Position numbers and translations under genes: made by a program
Assembly: GCA_034716535.1 (NCBI GenBank)
Contig: JAYEJW010000650.1
Location: 1-21,102 of the forward strand
Source of the DNA: JAYEJW01 sp034716535
GTDB lineage: Bacteria > Pseudomonadota > Gammaproteobacteria > Chromatiales > Chromatiaceae
Direction of reading: 5' to 3'
DNA length: 21,102 nt
Notes under the pieces: model-generated
What the model saw: only the letters and a program-made list of their open reading frames with translations
Told to the model about the DNA's origin: nothing
The model's database searches: none
Shown: piece after piece, positions 1-8,658 of the stretch
Numbering within the stretch: the stretch's first letter is position 1
How the letters are laid out: each line of letters starts with the position of its first letter

Positions 1-95
1 GTAAAATCCAGCGACCGCGCTTGCTAGTGATCGTTTGGTTCAACATCCGCACAATACGCTCCCCATGTTCCTGAGCCTGATTAGAATCGACTCCT
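1..95 (-). other. Sequence beyond the pilJ breakpoint, open in a different frame
   Basis: PilJ homology stops at about position 95. From there to the window edge the minus strand stays open in another frame, from about position 82 down to 2. It would encode 27 residues that include HGERIVRML and end in RGRWIL. The composition looks like a real protein. It faintly recalls a segment of UvrD/AddA-type helicase-nucleases, but it is far too short to assign. It could be the start of another gene fused here by recombination, or a chimeric assembly join at a contig end. Confidence 0.3.
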
Positions 96-1806
96 CCTCG
101 ATCTGCTTGGTGGCGTCTCGGGAACGCTCTGCCAGGCGCTGGACCTCATCCGCGACGACGGCGAAGCCACGACCGGCCTCTCCGGCCATGGCTGCCTGCA
201 TCGCCGCGTTGAGGGCCAGAATGTTGGTCTGATCGGCGATGTCGTCGATCAGCTCCACGATCTCTCCGATCTCTTGCGAGCTTTCCCCGAGGCGCTTGAT
301 CCGTTTCGATGTCTCTTGGATTTGCTCACGGATCGCATCCATACCCTGGATCGTGTCGCGCACTGTTTGGGCCCCGCGACTCGCCACCTCTACCGATCGG
401 GAGGCGACCTCTGCGGACTCCGACGCATTGCTCGCCACCTCGTCGATATCCTGAGTCAGGGACTTGATGGCACCCGTGGCTTTCGAGATCTGCCGCTCCT
501 GCAGCTCGCTCGCGCTGGCCAGCTGCATGGTGGTCGTCCTCGTATCCTGGGCCGAGCTGGTAACCTGCTCAGCGGTATCGTTGATCGTCGCCACCAGGGC
601 ACGGAGCGCGTCCACGGCATAGTTGACGGAGTCGGCGATGGCGCCCGTAATGTCCTCGGTCACGGTCGCCTCCACCGTCAGGTCGCCGTCGGCGAGGTCT
701 CCCATCTCGTCGAGAAGGCGCAGTATGGCCTGTTGGTTGGCGTCATTCTGGGCTTTCGATTCCGCCTCCCGCCTGCGCGCGTCGATCAACAGCTGGACAA
801 CCAGTAACACGAGAAACACGAGCGCCGACGCACCGAACAGCAATACGGTCGCAGGCCCGACGGTAACGGGACCGAGCTTCAACCGTCCGGGAGATGTCCG
901 GTAAGCCTGGATCAGGTCGTCGAGCGTCCTTTCGATCCTGTCGCCCGACGCGCTCATCTGGTCGACGCCCTCCAACCCCGGAAGTACGGTCCGGACAAGG
1001 CTCAGCAACTCGTCCGCGCTGACACGCATGGTCGAGAACAACTGGGAGGTGTCCGCAAGGGCCTCACGCACCTCGGGATCATCCTCCCGCGACAGGTCCA
1101 GAGTCAGATCCCCGCCGAGAAGGCCGTCCAGGACGATACCGAACTGTTCCGCATCGGCGGAGAATTGGTCGATCGCCCGCGCAGAAGCGGACCCACCGAT
1201 GAGGAAATCGCCGAGAGAGGCCGACATTCGCTGAATCAGCGTCAGCTGGCGGGCGGCAGCAAGGATTCGCCGCTGCGGTTGCTGCCGCTCCACCATGAGC
1301 TCGACGACCCGCTCCATGGACTCGGAGAGCTCTGGAAGCAACGCACCGGTGGCCGCCACCAAATCGCGGACGGCAAGGATGCTCTCCTCATTGGCCAGGA
1401 TCCGATCCAAGCCCTCGCTCAACGCCAACCAGGCGGTCTCGGTGTTTCTAAGCAGTTCGGCGAATTCCGGCGGTGATGGGGGGAGGCCCTTGTCGGGCGC
1501 GCCCTGCGTGAGCTCGTCGAGGCTGGTCTGAAAATCGTCGCGGACGCTGCGCAGGCGGGGAAAGGCCAGCTCCTCGGATTGGGCGGCGGAGACCGCGGCC
1601 TTCTCGGCCTGCTGCACCAGTCTCTGTTGATCCGTCGCATTGAGCAGGTATTTTTCGTTGTAGCCACCCCAGCGTTCCGCGAGGAACAGACTCGCAAGGG
1701 CCAGCACGAGCGAAATCAACAGCAGCACGGATAACAGGACGACGGTGAGGTTGACGGAGGTCCTTCCGCCCCTGCGCGCGGCCCCTTTCGTTCTTTTTGC
1801 TGCCAT
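40..1806 (-). pseudogene. pilJ: PilJ, type IV pilus chemoreceptor, 3'-truncated
   Basis: This is the methyl-accepting transducer of the Pil-Chp system, which senses signals at the inner membrane and controls twitching through CheW-like PilI and a ChpA kinase. A transmembrane helix lies at residues 20-43. It is followed by a periplasmic PilJ-type sensor region, a second helix near 317-343, a HAMP-like linker, and the cytoplasmic signalling coiled coil. The hairpin tip carries the PilJ-style NAAMQAAMAGEAGRGF instead of the usual AIEAARAGE. The frame is 588 residues against roughly 680 for the family. After ATKQIE, near position 95, it runs into about 15 unrelated residues and a stop, so the final part of the signalling domain is missing. 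The cause may be a true deletion or rearrangement, or an assembly artefact. It lies 125 bp downstream of pilI. Confidence 0.9.
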
Positions 1807-1931
1807 GGTATCCCGCCTCCTGTCGTAGAATTCGAATTGCTATCGCGATCTGAGCCGTAAGCTCAACTCGGTGTCGAAGCGACTCATTTAGAACAAAGGC
1901 CGTACAACCGGTCGCGACGGTTTGGGTCGAC

Positions 1932-2501
1932 TTAGGCTGCGACGAGGTTGAACGTCTCATCCGAGCTCAGCCGGTGCAGATTGAACACCGGGTAGTGCTG
2001 TTCGTCCCAAGCGAAGCTGCCAACGACCCAGGGCATGAGCAGATCGTCAAGGTCCGGCGCCTCTTGAGCCCGGGCGGAGACGTCGAAGTGACGGATGCCG
2101 ACGACTTCTCCCACGAGCAGGCCGAAGGGAAACGTTTCCTGTCGTACGACGAGAACCCGGGCCTTGACATTGCGCACCGTGGAGGTGCCCAAGAGAAAGG
2201 CCTGAAGATCGAAGATCGGCAACAGCGATCCCCTATTGTTGGCAATCCCGCAAACCCAGGTCTTTGTGGAGGGGATCGGCGTGATGTCACGCGGCAATTC
2301 GAGGACTTCGCCAATCTCCTCCAGGGGGGCAAGCAGCTCGATATCGCCAATACGGAAAAACACCCCCGCCCATAGATCCCGCGGCTCTTCGGATTGCGGT
2401 AAGACGGCGGCGTTCTGCGAGAAACGCCGCTCGAGCTCGCGCAACGCCTCCAACAGCGCGTCGCCGCTTGCGACCGGGAGCCCGACGAGCTTCTCAACCA
2501 C
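1932..2501 (-). CDS. pilI: PilI, CheW-like adaptor of the Pil-Chp system
   Basis: This cytoplasmic adaptor couples the PilJ receptor to the ChpA histidine kinase. The 189 residues contain one CheW-like domain from about residue 40 to 185. Visible hallmarks are FRIGDIELLAPLEEIGEVLE, the GIANNRGSLLPIFDL strand-turn-strand and LLVGEVVGIRHF. The proposed start is a GTG at 2501, which overlaps the end of pilH by 8 bases and suggests translational coupling. The length is normal for PilI. Its place between pilH and pilJ separates it from a general chemotaxis CheW. A start a few codons further in cannot be excluded, because no clear ribosome-binding site is seen. Confidence 0.92.
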   Translation of the reverse strand: MVEKLVGLPVASGDALLEALRELERRFSQNAAVLPQSEEPRDLWAGVFFRIGDIELLAPLEEIGEVLELPRDITPIPSTKTWVCGIANNRGSLLPIFDLQAFLLGTSTVRNVKARVLVVRQETFPFGLLVGEVVGIRHFDVSARAQEAPDLDDLLMPWVVGSFAWDEQHYPVFNLHRLSSDETFNLVAA

Positions 2502-2922
2502 CGAGCGCGGTCCTTATTCTTTCGACCAGATCTTCCGCATCCACCGGCTTTATCAGGTAGTCGAGCGCCCCTTGCCGCAATGCCCATGCCCGGTCAGTGT
2601 CTTGGTCCTTTGTCGTAACCATAATGATGGGAATGTTTGAAGTGGAGAGATCTCTTTGTAGCTGGCGCGTGGCCTGAAAGCCGTTGAGGACGGGCATGAC
2701 CACGTCCATCAGGATCAGGTCGGGGTGTACGCGGTGCGCAGCTTGGACACCCTCTTCCCCGTTTGGCGCCGTTTCCACTCGATAACCCGCCCTGACCAGC
2801 GCGTTGACGTAGATGCGCACCTCAGTGGGCGAGTCGTCGACAACGAGAATCGTTCCTCGCGTTTCAGTGGCAACGGACGCCGACCCCCGCTCGCCGCCCT
2901 TCTTGCGAAAAAAGCTTCTCAT
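2494..2922 (-). CDS. pilH: PilH, twitching-motility response regulator
   Basis: This is a single receiver domain with no output domain. In the Pil-Chp system it is phosphorylated by ChpA and opposes PilG, favouring pilus retraction or acting as a phosphate sink. Residues 24-142 form the CheY-like fold. The acidic pocket is D29-D30, the phospho-acceptor is D73 in LILMDVVMP, the switch threonine is in MVTTKD (103-104), and the conserved lysine is K125 in YLIKPVD. A basic N-terminal tail of about 20 residues precedes the domain, somewhat longer than in many PilH proteins. The gene sits 72 bp downstream of pilG and overlaps pilI. Confidence 0.92.
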   Translation of the reverse strand: MRSFFRKKGGERGSASVATETRGTILVVDDSPTEVRIYVNALVRAGYRVETAPNGEEGVQAAHRVHPDLILMDVVMPVLNGFQATRQLQRDLSTSNIPIIMVTTKDQDTDRAWALRQGALDYLIKPVDAEDLVERIRTALGG

Positions 2923-2994
2923 CGAAACCAGGCGTACCGGGATGCTATGCGAAATCGGCTCAGGCTCCGGCAGCCGCGGGTGAATCCAAACACA

Positions 2995-3399
2995 CTATGC
3001 GGCCTTGACGACATGGCGACGTATCGTCCCCAAGAGCTCTTCTTTCGTAAAGGGTTTGGTCAGATAGCGTTCCGCTCCTACCATGCGGCCCTTCGCCTTG
3101 TCGAACAGCCCGTCTTTACTTGACAGCATGATCACGGGGGTATGGCGCAATTTTTGGCTATTCTTGATGAGAGCGCAGGTTTTGTACCCGTCCAAGCGCG
3201 GCATCATGACGTCGACGAAGATCAAATCGGGATGACCATCGACGATCTTGCCGAGCGCCTCAAATCCATCCGCCGCCGTTATAACCTCGCATCCGGCCTT
3301 CAGCAGCAGATTTTCAGCCGTTCGACGGATTGTCTTGCTATCGTCGACAATCAGGACCTTGATGCCATTCAGGTCGACGTTATCGTCTCTACTTGCCAT
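2995..3399 (-). CDS. pilG: PilG, twitching-motility response regulator
   Basis: This stand-alone receiver domain of 134 residues is the first gene of the pilGHIJ run. In studied Pil-Chp systems PilG promotes pilus extension and polarity signalling. Visible elements are VLIVDDSKTIRR with the acidic pair D19-D20, phospho-acceptor D63 in LIFVDVMMPRLDGY, the serine switch in IMLSSKDG and lysine K115 in YLTKPF. The LLLKAGCEV and MMPRLDGY wording is typical of PilG, as opposed to PilH. The ATG at 3397-3399 is preceded by no good Shine-Dalgarno sequence. The promoter must lie in the 580-base region shared with divergent gshB, but I could not place it. Confidence 0.93.
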   Translation of the reverse strand: MASRDDNVDLNGIKVLIVDDSKTIRRTAENLLLKAGCEVITAADGFEALGKIVDGHPDLIFVDVMMPRLDGYKTCALIKNSQKLRHTPVIMLSSKDGLFDKAKGRMVGAERYLTKPFTKEELLGTIRRHVVKAA

Positions 3400-3979
3400 G
3401 GTCTATACACCGTTTAGCAGTCGCCTCCCCGGTCGCCAGGGCGCACAGTGGTCAGACCCCACCACTCCCGCGGCTGCCTGCCTCCCCGTTAAAGAACAGC
3501 CTCGTTTCCATGACCTCAAAAGAACTCGACGACTCCTATGGTCTCGACGCCAAGCGCCACTCTCATCGCGTAAAGTCAAAAAGGGGGAGGCTCATCCGCG
3601 CAGTTTTTCGCTTAGTTCTCGGAAAGCGCTTAGCCCTGACCCTTCGCGCGATGCCGCCTTCGAAGGAGCCAGCTGCTCCGACATCCATTCCGCTTCCCGA
3701 TGATTCCGCCAAGCAACGGATTTGAATGTGGGCGCCAGCGCTCGGGGGCGCTTTCGACGCGCTCATTCTCTGCAATCCCAGATTATTGCAACCCGGAGCC
3801 GACAATCTGCGAACGGCTTGGCGCTTTCGAGAAGGAACACCTCCGATCGAGAGGGTTTCAGCCAAGGAAACGCCGAAAATAGCGGCTTCCGGATCCTTAG
3901 TTGGAGATCGATCGGAACCTGCCCCAAGACGCCCGCCCCCACGCTGACAGCAGATTCCGCCGTGCGTTAAGATGCGGTG
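3400..3979. other. Divergent pilG-gshB intergenic region, no gene seen
   Basis: About 580 bases separate the divergently transcribed pilG and gshB. Base composition is lower in GC than the flanking genes. I checked for a rubredoxin gene, which sits beside pilG in some relatives, and found no CxxCG pair on the minus strand. A plus-strand frame from an ATG at 3510 to 3725 is open but has no recognisable family, ribosome-binding site or coding bias. The region should hold the promoters for both operons, yet no convincing -35/-10 pair was found by eye. Confidence 0.5.
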
Positions 3980-4933
3980 ATGGAACGCTATGTCGGTGTC
4001 CTCATGGACCCTATCGGGTCGATCAATGTCGCGAAGGACAGCACCTTCGCCATGATGCTGGCCGCACGCCGTCGCGGCTGGCGGATCCGGTACATGGAGA
4101 TGTCCGACCTGTTCCTCAAGGGATCCCGATCTTGGGCGCGGATGCGCGAGCTCGAGGTCGTCGACGACGCCACGGACTGGTATCGCTTCACCGACGACGA
4201 GACGCGCCCCCTCGACGCCCTTCCCCTGATCCTGATGCGCAAGGATCCTCCCTTCGACATGGAGTATATCTACGCGACCTACCTGCTCGAGCAGGCTCAG
4301 CGCGCGGGGTCCCTGGTGATCAACGACCCGCGCAGCTTGCGTGACGCCAACGAGAAGGTCTTTACCGTCCAGTTCCCCCAATGCTGCCCGCCGACGCTGA
4401 TCACACGGCGTCACACGGACATCGAGGAGTTCTTGGAAGAGCACGGGGACATTATCCTGAAGCCGCTCGGCGGCATGGGCGGGTTCTCGGTGTTCCGCGT
4501 CCGCAAAGGAGACCCGAACTTCAACGTGATCGTGGAGAGCCTGACGGGGGAAGGAGCACGTTTTTGCATGGCGCAACAGTTCATCCCCGAGATTTCAGAG
4601 GGCGACAAACGGATTCTGCTCATCGACGGCGTCCCCGTCCCCTATGCGCTCGCCCGAATACCCCGGCCGGGGGAGACCCGGGGCAACCTTGCTGCCGGCG
4701 GCACCGGCGAGGGACGCCCCCTGAGCAAGCGGGACCGCTGGATCGCCGCCCAGGTCGGTCCCGAGCTCGTGCGTCGCGGCATCCACTTCGCAGGATTGGA
4801 TGTCATCGGCGAACAGCTCACCGAGATCAACGTCACCAGCCCGACCTGCATCCGAGAACTGGACATGCAATTCGATCTCGATATTGCGGGGAGCCTGATG
4901 GACAGGCTGGAGGAGAGACTCGGTGAGCGCTAG
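3980..4933 (+). CDS. gshB: Glutathione synthetase (GshB)
   Basis: This cytosolic enzyme catalyses ATP-dependent joining of gamma-glutamylcysteine and glycine, the second step of glutathione synthesis. The 317-residue length matches the proteobacterial GshB family. Visible hallmarks are the N-terminal DPIGSINVAKDSTFAMMLAA, RKDPPFDMEYIYATYLLE, the ATP-grasp strand DIILKPLGGMGGFSVFR, the glycine-rich RGNLAAGGTGEGRPL loop and EINVTSPTCIRELD near the end with metal-binding E and N. I prefer the ATG at 3980; a GTG immediately before it at 3977 would add one residue. The last 11 bases overlap apbE. Pseudomonas has gshB in the same divergent position next to pilG. Confidence 0.96.
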   Translation: MERYVGVLMDPIGSINVAKDSTFAMMLAARRRGWRIRYMEMSDLFLKGSRSWARMRELEVVDDATDWYRFTDDETRPLDALPLILMRKDPPFDMEYIYATYLLEQAQRAGSLVINDPRSLRDANEKVFTVQFPQCCPPTLITRRHTDIEEFLEEHGDIILKPLGGMGGFSVFRVRKGDPNFNVIVESLTGEGARFCMAQQFIPEISEGDKRILLIDGVPVPYALARIPRPGETRGNLAAGGTGEGRPLSKRDRWIAAQVGPELVRRGIHFAGLDVIGEQLTEINVTSPTCIRELDMQFDLDIAGSLMDRLEERLGER

Positions 4934-6062
4934 AGCGAGGTTTGATCGGCGCCGCGACGAGGGGCGGAATCGCACGAACCGGGGGGCGGGAATCGCACGG
5001 CCGAGGCGTCTTGCGGTCATGATACTCTCGATCGCCACGCTCTGGCTCGGCGGCTGCGGTGACGATACGCCCGTCTATACCACTCGATTTCTCGCCTTCG
5101 GCACCCTGGTGGATCTGAGCCTCGTCGGCGTTAACCGTGACGCAGCCGAGCGCGCCAGTCAGCTCGTCGAGCAGGACTTCGCGTTCATGCACCGCGCCTG
5201 GCATGCCTGGGAGCCCGGCCCGATGGGGCGAACCAACCAGCTGCTCGCGGAAGGCGGGGCGTTCTCCGCGCCCCCATCCGTCCTGCCCCTGATTGACAAG
5301 AGCCGCAAGTACGCCGAGCAGAGCGGGGACCTGTTCAACCCTACGATCGGTCATCTGGTGGACCTGTGGGGATTCCACACGGACTCGCCGGAATGCCGTC
5401 CCCCGCCACCGGCGAACGAGATCCGACAGCTGGTCGCTGCCAACCCCCGTATGAGCGACATACGCTCTGACGGCGTCCTGCTGGCTAGCGACAATCCGGC
5501 GGTGAAGCTCGATTTCGGCGCCATCGGAAAGGGCTACGGCATCGACCTGGCGATTGAGCATCTGCGCGAACTCGGCATCCACAATGCGATCGTCAACGCC
5601 GGCGGGGACCTGCGGGCCATCGGCGACCGCAGCGGCCAACCCTGGCGCATCGCCATCCGACGCCCTTCGGGCGGCGGCGTTTTCGCGGTCATCAAGGTGA
5701 GCGGTGATGAGAGCGTCTTCACCTCGGGCGACTACGAGCGCAACTTCATCTACGAAGGCAAGACGTACCACCATATCATTGATCCCCGTACCGGCTACCC
5801 TGCCGAAAGAACCCGTTCCGTGACGGTTGTTCACACGGATGCGACCACCGCCGACGCCGCAGCAACGGCACTCTTCGTTGCCGGACCCACGTCCTGGTAT
5901 GAGGTCGCGAAGCGCATGGGGATACGCTACGTCCTGCTCATGGACAGCAAAGGCATCGTGCACATGAACCCGGCCATGGCCGGACGGATCGAGCTGCTGG
6001 ACAAAGACGTCGATCTGGAGCTCAGTGCCCCCCTGGCCCCGCAACCGAGAGAAACGCGGTGA
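4923..6062 (+). CDS. apbE: ApbE family FAD:protein FMN transferase, lipoprotein
   Basis: ApbE-type enzymes transfer FMN from FAD onto Ser/Thr of target proteins such as RnfG or NqrC, in the periplasm. Visible motifs are LFNPTIGHLVDLWGF, KLDFGAIGKGYGIDLA, NAGGDLRAIG, YHHIIDPRTGYPA and the metal-site stretch HTDATTADAAATALF. The N-terminus has a basic region (ARPRR), a hydrophobic run and the lipobox LGGC with C45 as the lipidation site. The GTG start at 4923 overlaps gshB by 11 bases. An ATG at 5019 would leave the signal peptide without its basic residues and is less likely, though an intermediate start is possible. No flavinylation target (SGAT-like motif) is visible in the window, so the substrate is unknown. 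This gene is absent from the matching Pseudomonas cluster as I remember it. Confidence 0.93.
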   Translation: MSARARFDRRRDEGRNRTNRGAGIARPRRLAVMILSIATLWLGGCGDDTPVYTTRFLAFGTLVDLSLVGVNRDAAERASQLVEQDFAFMHRAWHAWEPGPMGRTNQLLAEGGAFSAPPSVLPLIDKSRKYAEQSGDLFNPTIGHLVDLWGFHTDSPECRPPPPANEIRQLVAANPRMSDIRSDGVLLASDNPAVKLDFGAIGKGYGIDLAIEHLRELGIHNAIVNAGGDLRAIGDRSGQPWRIAIRRPSGGGVFAVIKVSGDESVFTSGDYERNFIYEGKTYHHIIDPRTGYPAERTRSVTVVHTDATTADAAATALFVAGPTSWYEVAKRMGIRYVLLMDSKGIVHMNPAMAGRIELLDKDVDLELSAPLAPQPRETR

Positions 6063-6069
6063 GCCCAGA

Positions 6070-7071
6070 ATGAAGCCGGCGATTGCGGGGTCTCCCCAGT
6101 TGTGGGTGGATACCGCGCACGAGACCTCCTCGCCATCGGTGTTGGTCGCAGCCGCGCTCGCCGCCTGCGGGCTTCACTTGCTGGTCATCCTGGGCGTAGG
6201 CTTCGAGCCGCCCGAGGCCCGCTCGGGCAAGCGGACGACCCGTCCCCTGGAGGTCGTTGTATTGCGCCAGGCGGCACCGTCGGACGAGAAGCCCGAGGTC
6301 GCCGAGGCTGTTGCTCAAGTGGACCGCCAGGGCGGCGGCACGGATGACGCACAAGACGCGGCGGCGAAGCCCTCCGTCGAGCCTGCACCGGAGCCTCTGG
6401 ATCTTGGCCCCGAGATGGCTCCGCCGGAACCTGTCCCACCACCGGTTCCCGAGCCCGCGGCAGCGATCGAGCCTCCGCCACCCGTGCCGATCATCGAGGA
6501 CACCACCCTGACTGCCACCTTGCCGCCGTTGGACTCCGACCTGGAGGCCCCCGCCCCTGAGATGTCGCCCGAACCACCGGAGGAGCCCTTGCCCGACCTC
6601 AAGCAGCCCGCACCCGAGGTCACCGCGGCGCAGATCGTTGCCAGCCGCAACCTGGAGATCGCAAAGCTAACCGCGCAGCTCGACGAGAAGACCACCGCCT
6701 ACGCCATGCGCCCGAGGCGCAAGGCCATTAACGCCAGCACCCGCGAGTACAAGTACGCAAGCTATTTGGAGGCCTGGCGGCGGAAGGTGGAGCGCATCGG
6801 CAACCTGAACTATCCGGATGAGGCAAAGCGCCGAAAACTGTATGGAAACCTCATCCTTCACGTGGCCGTGCAAGCCGACGGCAACATCGCGCGCATCCGC
6901 GTGCTGCGCTCCTCCGGTTACGACGTCTTGGATGAAGCGGCAATTCGCATCGTCGAGCTCGCAGCGCCCTTCGCCCCATTTCCTCCCGATATCCAGGCGG
7001 AGACGGACATCCTCGACATCACCCGCACCTGGCAATTCCTGAACAGCAACCGCCTCGGCTGGGAGAACTGA
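6070..7071 (+). CDS. tonB: TonB family protein (energy transducer)
   Basis: TonB proteins couple the inner-membrane proton gradient to outer-membrane transporters. The 333 residues show one membrane helix near 23-44, a long proline- and glutamate-rich spacer around 90-190, and a C-terminal TonB domain of about 85 residues. That domain includes YLEAWRRKVERIGNLNYPDEA, split by the usual turn, then LILHVAVQADGNI, VLRSSGYDVLDEAAIRIV and FPPDI. The start at 6070 puts the helix at the normal place; the frame is open upstream into apbE, but those residues are hydrophilic. No exbB or exbD is in the window. The gene lies where P. aeruginosa has tonB3, which is needed for twitching motility, so a role tied to the pil genes is plausible but inferred. 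Confidence 0.9.
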   Translation: MKPAIAGSPQLWVDTAHETSSPSVLVAAALAACGLHLLVILGVGFEPPEARSGKRTTRPLEVVVLRQAAPSDEKPEVAEAVAQVDRQGGGTDDAQDAAAKPSVEPAPEPLDLGPEMAPPEPVPPPVPEPAAAIEPPPPVPIIEDTTLTATLPPLDSDLEAPAPEMSPEPPEEPLPDLKQPAPEVTAAQIVASRNLEIAKLTAQLDEKTTAYAMRPRRKAINASTREYKYASYLEAWRRKVERIGNLNYPDEAKRRKLYGNLILHVAVQADGNIARIRVLRSSGYDVLDEAAIRIVELAAPFAPFPPDIQAETDILDITRTWQFLNSNRLGWEN

Positions 7072-7133
7072 CCACCCACCGGGGTCCGCGAGATGCTCTT
7101 GCGCTTGCCACCGATCCGGACCGGCCGGATACT

Positions 7134-7703
7134 ATGTCCATGTCATTCTCGACGACGCTTACAAACCACTTCCTGATCGCGATGCCGGGGCTTCAGGACC
7201 CGAACTTCTCGCGGACCGTCACCTACGTCTGCGAGCACACGGAGCAGGGAACCATGGGCATCGTGATCAACCGGCCCATGGACATCCGCTTGGGCGAGGT
7301 CCTCACCCAGCTCGATATCGCGTCCCCCGACCAGCAGGTGCTGGACACACTCGTCTATCAGGGCGGACCGGTACAACCTGACCGGGGGTTCGTGCTCCAC
7401 TCGACGGAGACGCGTTTCGACTCGACCCTTAGCATCACCGCGGAGATCAGCGTCACCACGTCGCGGGACGTGCTGGAGGCGATCGCCGAGGGGAAAGGGC
7501 CGCATCGTAAGCTCATCGCCTTGGGGTATGCAGGCTGGTCCGGCGGCCAGTTGGAGGAGGAGATGAGCGCCAACGCCTGGCTTAGCGGGCCGGCGGACGT
7601 GGACATCCTGTTCGGTATGCCGGCCGAAGCACGCTGGCAAGCCGCCGCCCACCTGCTCGGGGTGGACATGAACCTGCTTAGCGGCGAGGCCGGGCACGCC
7701 TGA
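7134..7703 (+). CDS. yqgE: YqgE/AlgH family protein (DUF179)
   Basis: This protein has 189 residues and belongs to the UPF0301/DUF179 family, whose biochemical role is unclear; the Pseudomonas homologue was named AlgH for an effect on alginate. Hallmarks are NHFLIAMPGLQDPNFSRTV, YVCEHTEQGTMGIVINRP, the YQGGPVQPDRGFVLH loop and ALGYAGWSGGQLEEEM followed by AWL. The ATG at 7134 is used; a second ATG at 7140 is equally placed for family length. The gap from tonB is 62 bases. The stop TGA is followed directly by the ATG of yqgF, with no gap, and the two genes are neighbours in most gammaproteobacteria. Confidence 0.96.
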   Translation: MSMSFSTTLTNHFLIAMPGLQDPNFSRTVTYVCEHTEQGTMGIVINRPMDIRLGEVLTQLDIASPDQQVLDTLVYQGGPVQPDRGFVLHSTETRFDSTLSITAEISVTTSRDVLEAIAEGKGPHRKLIALGYAGWSGGQLEEEMSANAWLSGPADVDILFGMPAEARWQAAAHLLGVDMNLLSGEAGHA

Positions 7704-8105
7704 ATGGGCACTCTGCTCGGCTTCGACTTCGGCCCTCGGAAGATTGGTGTGGCCGTCGGCCAGACGGTCACCGGCTCCGCGTCCCCCCTGGCGACCATCC
7801 GCAGCCGCAGGGACAAACCCGATTGGGCGCGCATCGAGCAACTGTTTCTCGAATGGCGACCCGAACAAGCCGTGGTCGGTCTGCCGTACAACATGGACGA
7901 TACGGAAGCCGAGATCGCACCGGGCGCGCGGCGCTTCGCCCGCCAGCTCGCCGGGCGTTTTGGCCTCGAGGTGCACCTTGTGGACGAACGCCTCACCTCT
8001 TTGGAAGCTCGCCGGCAGCTCGGAAAGGACGCGACCGCCACAGGGATTGTCGATGCCATGGCCGCAAAGCTGATATTGGAAACCTGGTTGAGTGAGCCCC
8101 ACTGA
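7704..8105 (+). CDS. yqgF: YqgF/RuvX family putative pre-16S rRNA nuclease
   Basis: This is a small RNase H-fold nuclease of 133 residues, thought to process the 5' end of 16S rRNA and formerly proposed as a Holliday-junction resolvase. Conserved acidic positions are visible in the family motifs FDFGPRKIGVAVG (residues 7-19), VVGLPYNMDDTE (58-68), VDERLTS (93-99) and GIVDAMAAKLIL with D117. The start codon abuts the yqgE stop, and the end overlaps pyrR by 14 bases. This arrangement and the full set of motifs make the call secure. Confidence 0.95.
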   Translation: MGTLLGFDFGPRKIGVAVGQTVTGSASPLATIRSRRDKPDWARIEQLFLEWRPEQAVVGLPYNMDDTEAEIAPGARRFARQLAGRFGLEVHLVDERLTSLEARRQLGKDATATGIVDAMAAKLILETWLSEPH

Positions 8106-8658
8106 CGTTTGGAAAACCGCCGATGAGCTGGAAACCGCCATCGATCGCATGGAGGTGGAGCTGGGTGAGCTGCTGCGCGCGCGCGCGGTGAGCGATCCGC
8201 TCATGATCGGTATCCACACCGGCGGAGTCTGGGTCGCGGAGCGTCTGCATCGGGACCTCGACCTTTCAGACCCCCTCGGACGACTGGACATCTCCTTCTA
8301 CCGGGACGATTTCACCCGCATCGGCATGCACCCGCAGGTTCGCCCCTCCCATCTCCCGGTGCCGGTGGATGACCGCCACGTCGTTCTCGTCGACGACGTA
8401 CTGCAGACCGGGCGCACCATCCGCGCCGCGCTGAACGTCTTGTTCGACTATGGTCGGCCCGCTTCGGTCCTGCTCGCCACCCTGGCGGAGCGAGACGGGC
8501 GCGAGGTGCCGATCGAGCCGAATGTGGTGGGGCTGCACGCAAGGCTGGAGCCCGGCCAGCAGATCAAGCTCACCGGACCTGAGCCCCTTGAGCTCGTCCT
8601 GGGCCGGATTCCAAAAGACCGCGTCAAGAAGAGCTCATCGGCTCCATCGGCCCCATGA
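8092..8658 (+). CDS. pyrR: PyrR, pyrimidine operon regulator / uracil phosphoribosyltransferase
   Basis: This is a phosphoribosyltransferase-fold protein of 188 residues. The PRPP-binding loop is VVLVDDVLQTGRT at 97-109. Other family features are IGIHTGGVWVAERL (39-52) and LDISFYRDD (65-73). In Gram-positives PyrR binds pyr mRNA to cause attenuation and also makes UMP from uracil and PRPP; its regulatory mechanism in gammaproteobacteria is less settled. The GTG start at 8092 lies inside yqgF, and the stop overlaps the pyrB start as ATGA. I saw no PyrR-type anti-antiterminator hairpin before pyrB, since there is no leader between the genes. The C-terminus has an extra lysine- and serine-rich tail of about 12 residues. 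Confidence 0.94.
   Translation: MSPTDVWKTADELETAIDRMEVELGELLRARAVSDPLMIGIHTGGVWVAERLHRDLDLSDPLGRLDISFYRDDFTRIGMHPQVRPSHLPVPVDDRHVVLVDDVLQTGRTIRAALNVLFDYGRPASVLLATLAERDGREVPIEPNVVGLHARLEPGQQIKLTGPEPLELVLGRIPKDRVKKSSSAPSAP

Noticed and set aside
3510..3725. Possible small gene MTSKELDD... between pilG and gshB
   Set aside because: No ribosome-binding site, no known family and no coding bias; it may be chance in the intergenic region.
3400..3979. Rubredoxin gene next to pilG
   Set aside because: It was expected in some relatives, but no CxxCG pairs were found in any frame on the minus strand.
3563..4576. Minus-strand open frame of 337 codons over gshB
   Set aside because: It is antisense to a clear gshB, has no family motifs, and is a product of high GC in the opposite frame.
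4833..6044. Minus-strand open frame of 403 codons over apbE
   Set aside because: ApbE motifs on the plus strand are complete; the reverse frame has no support.
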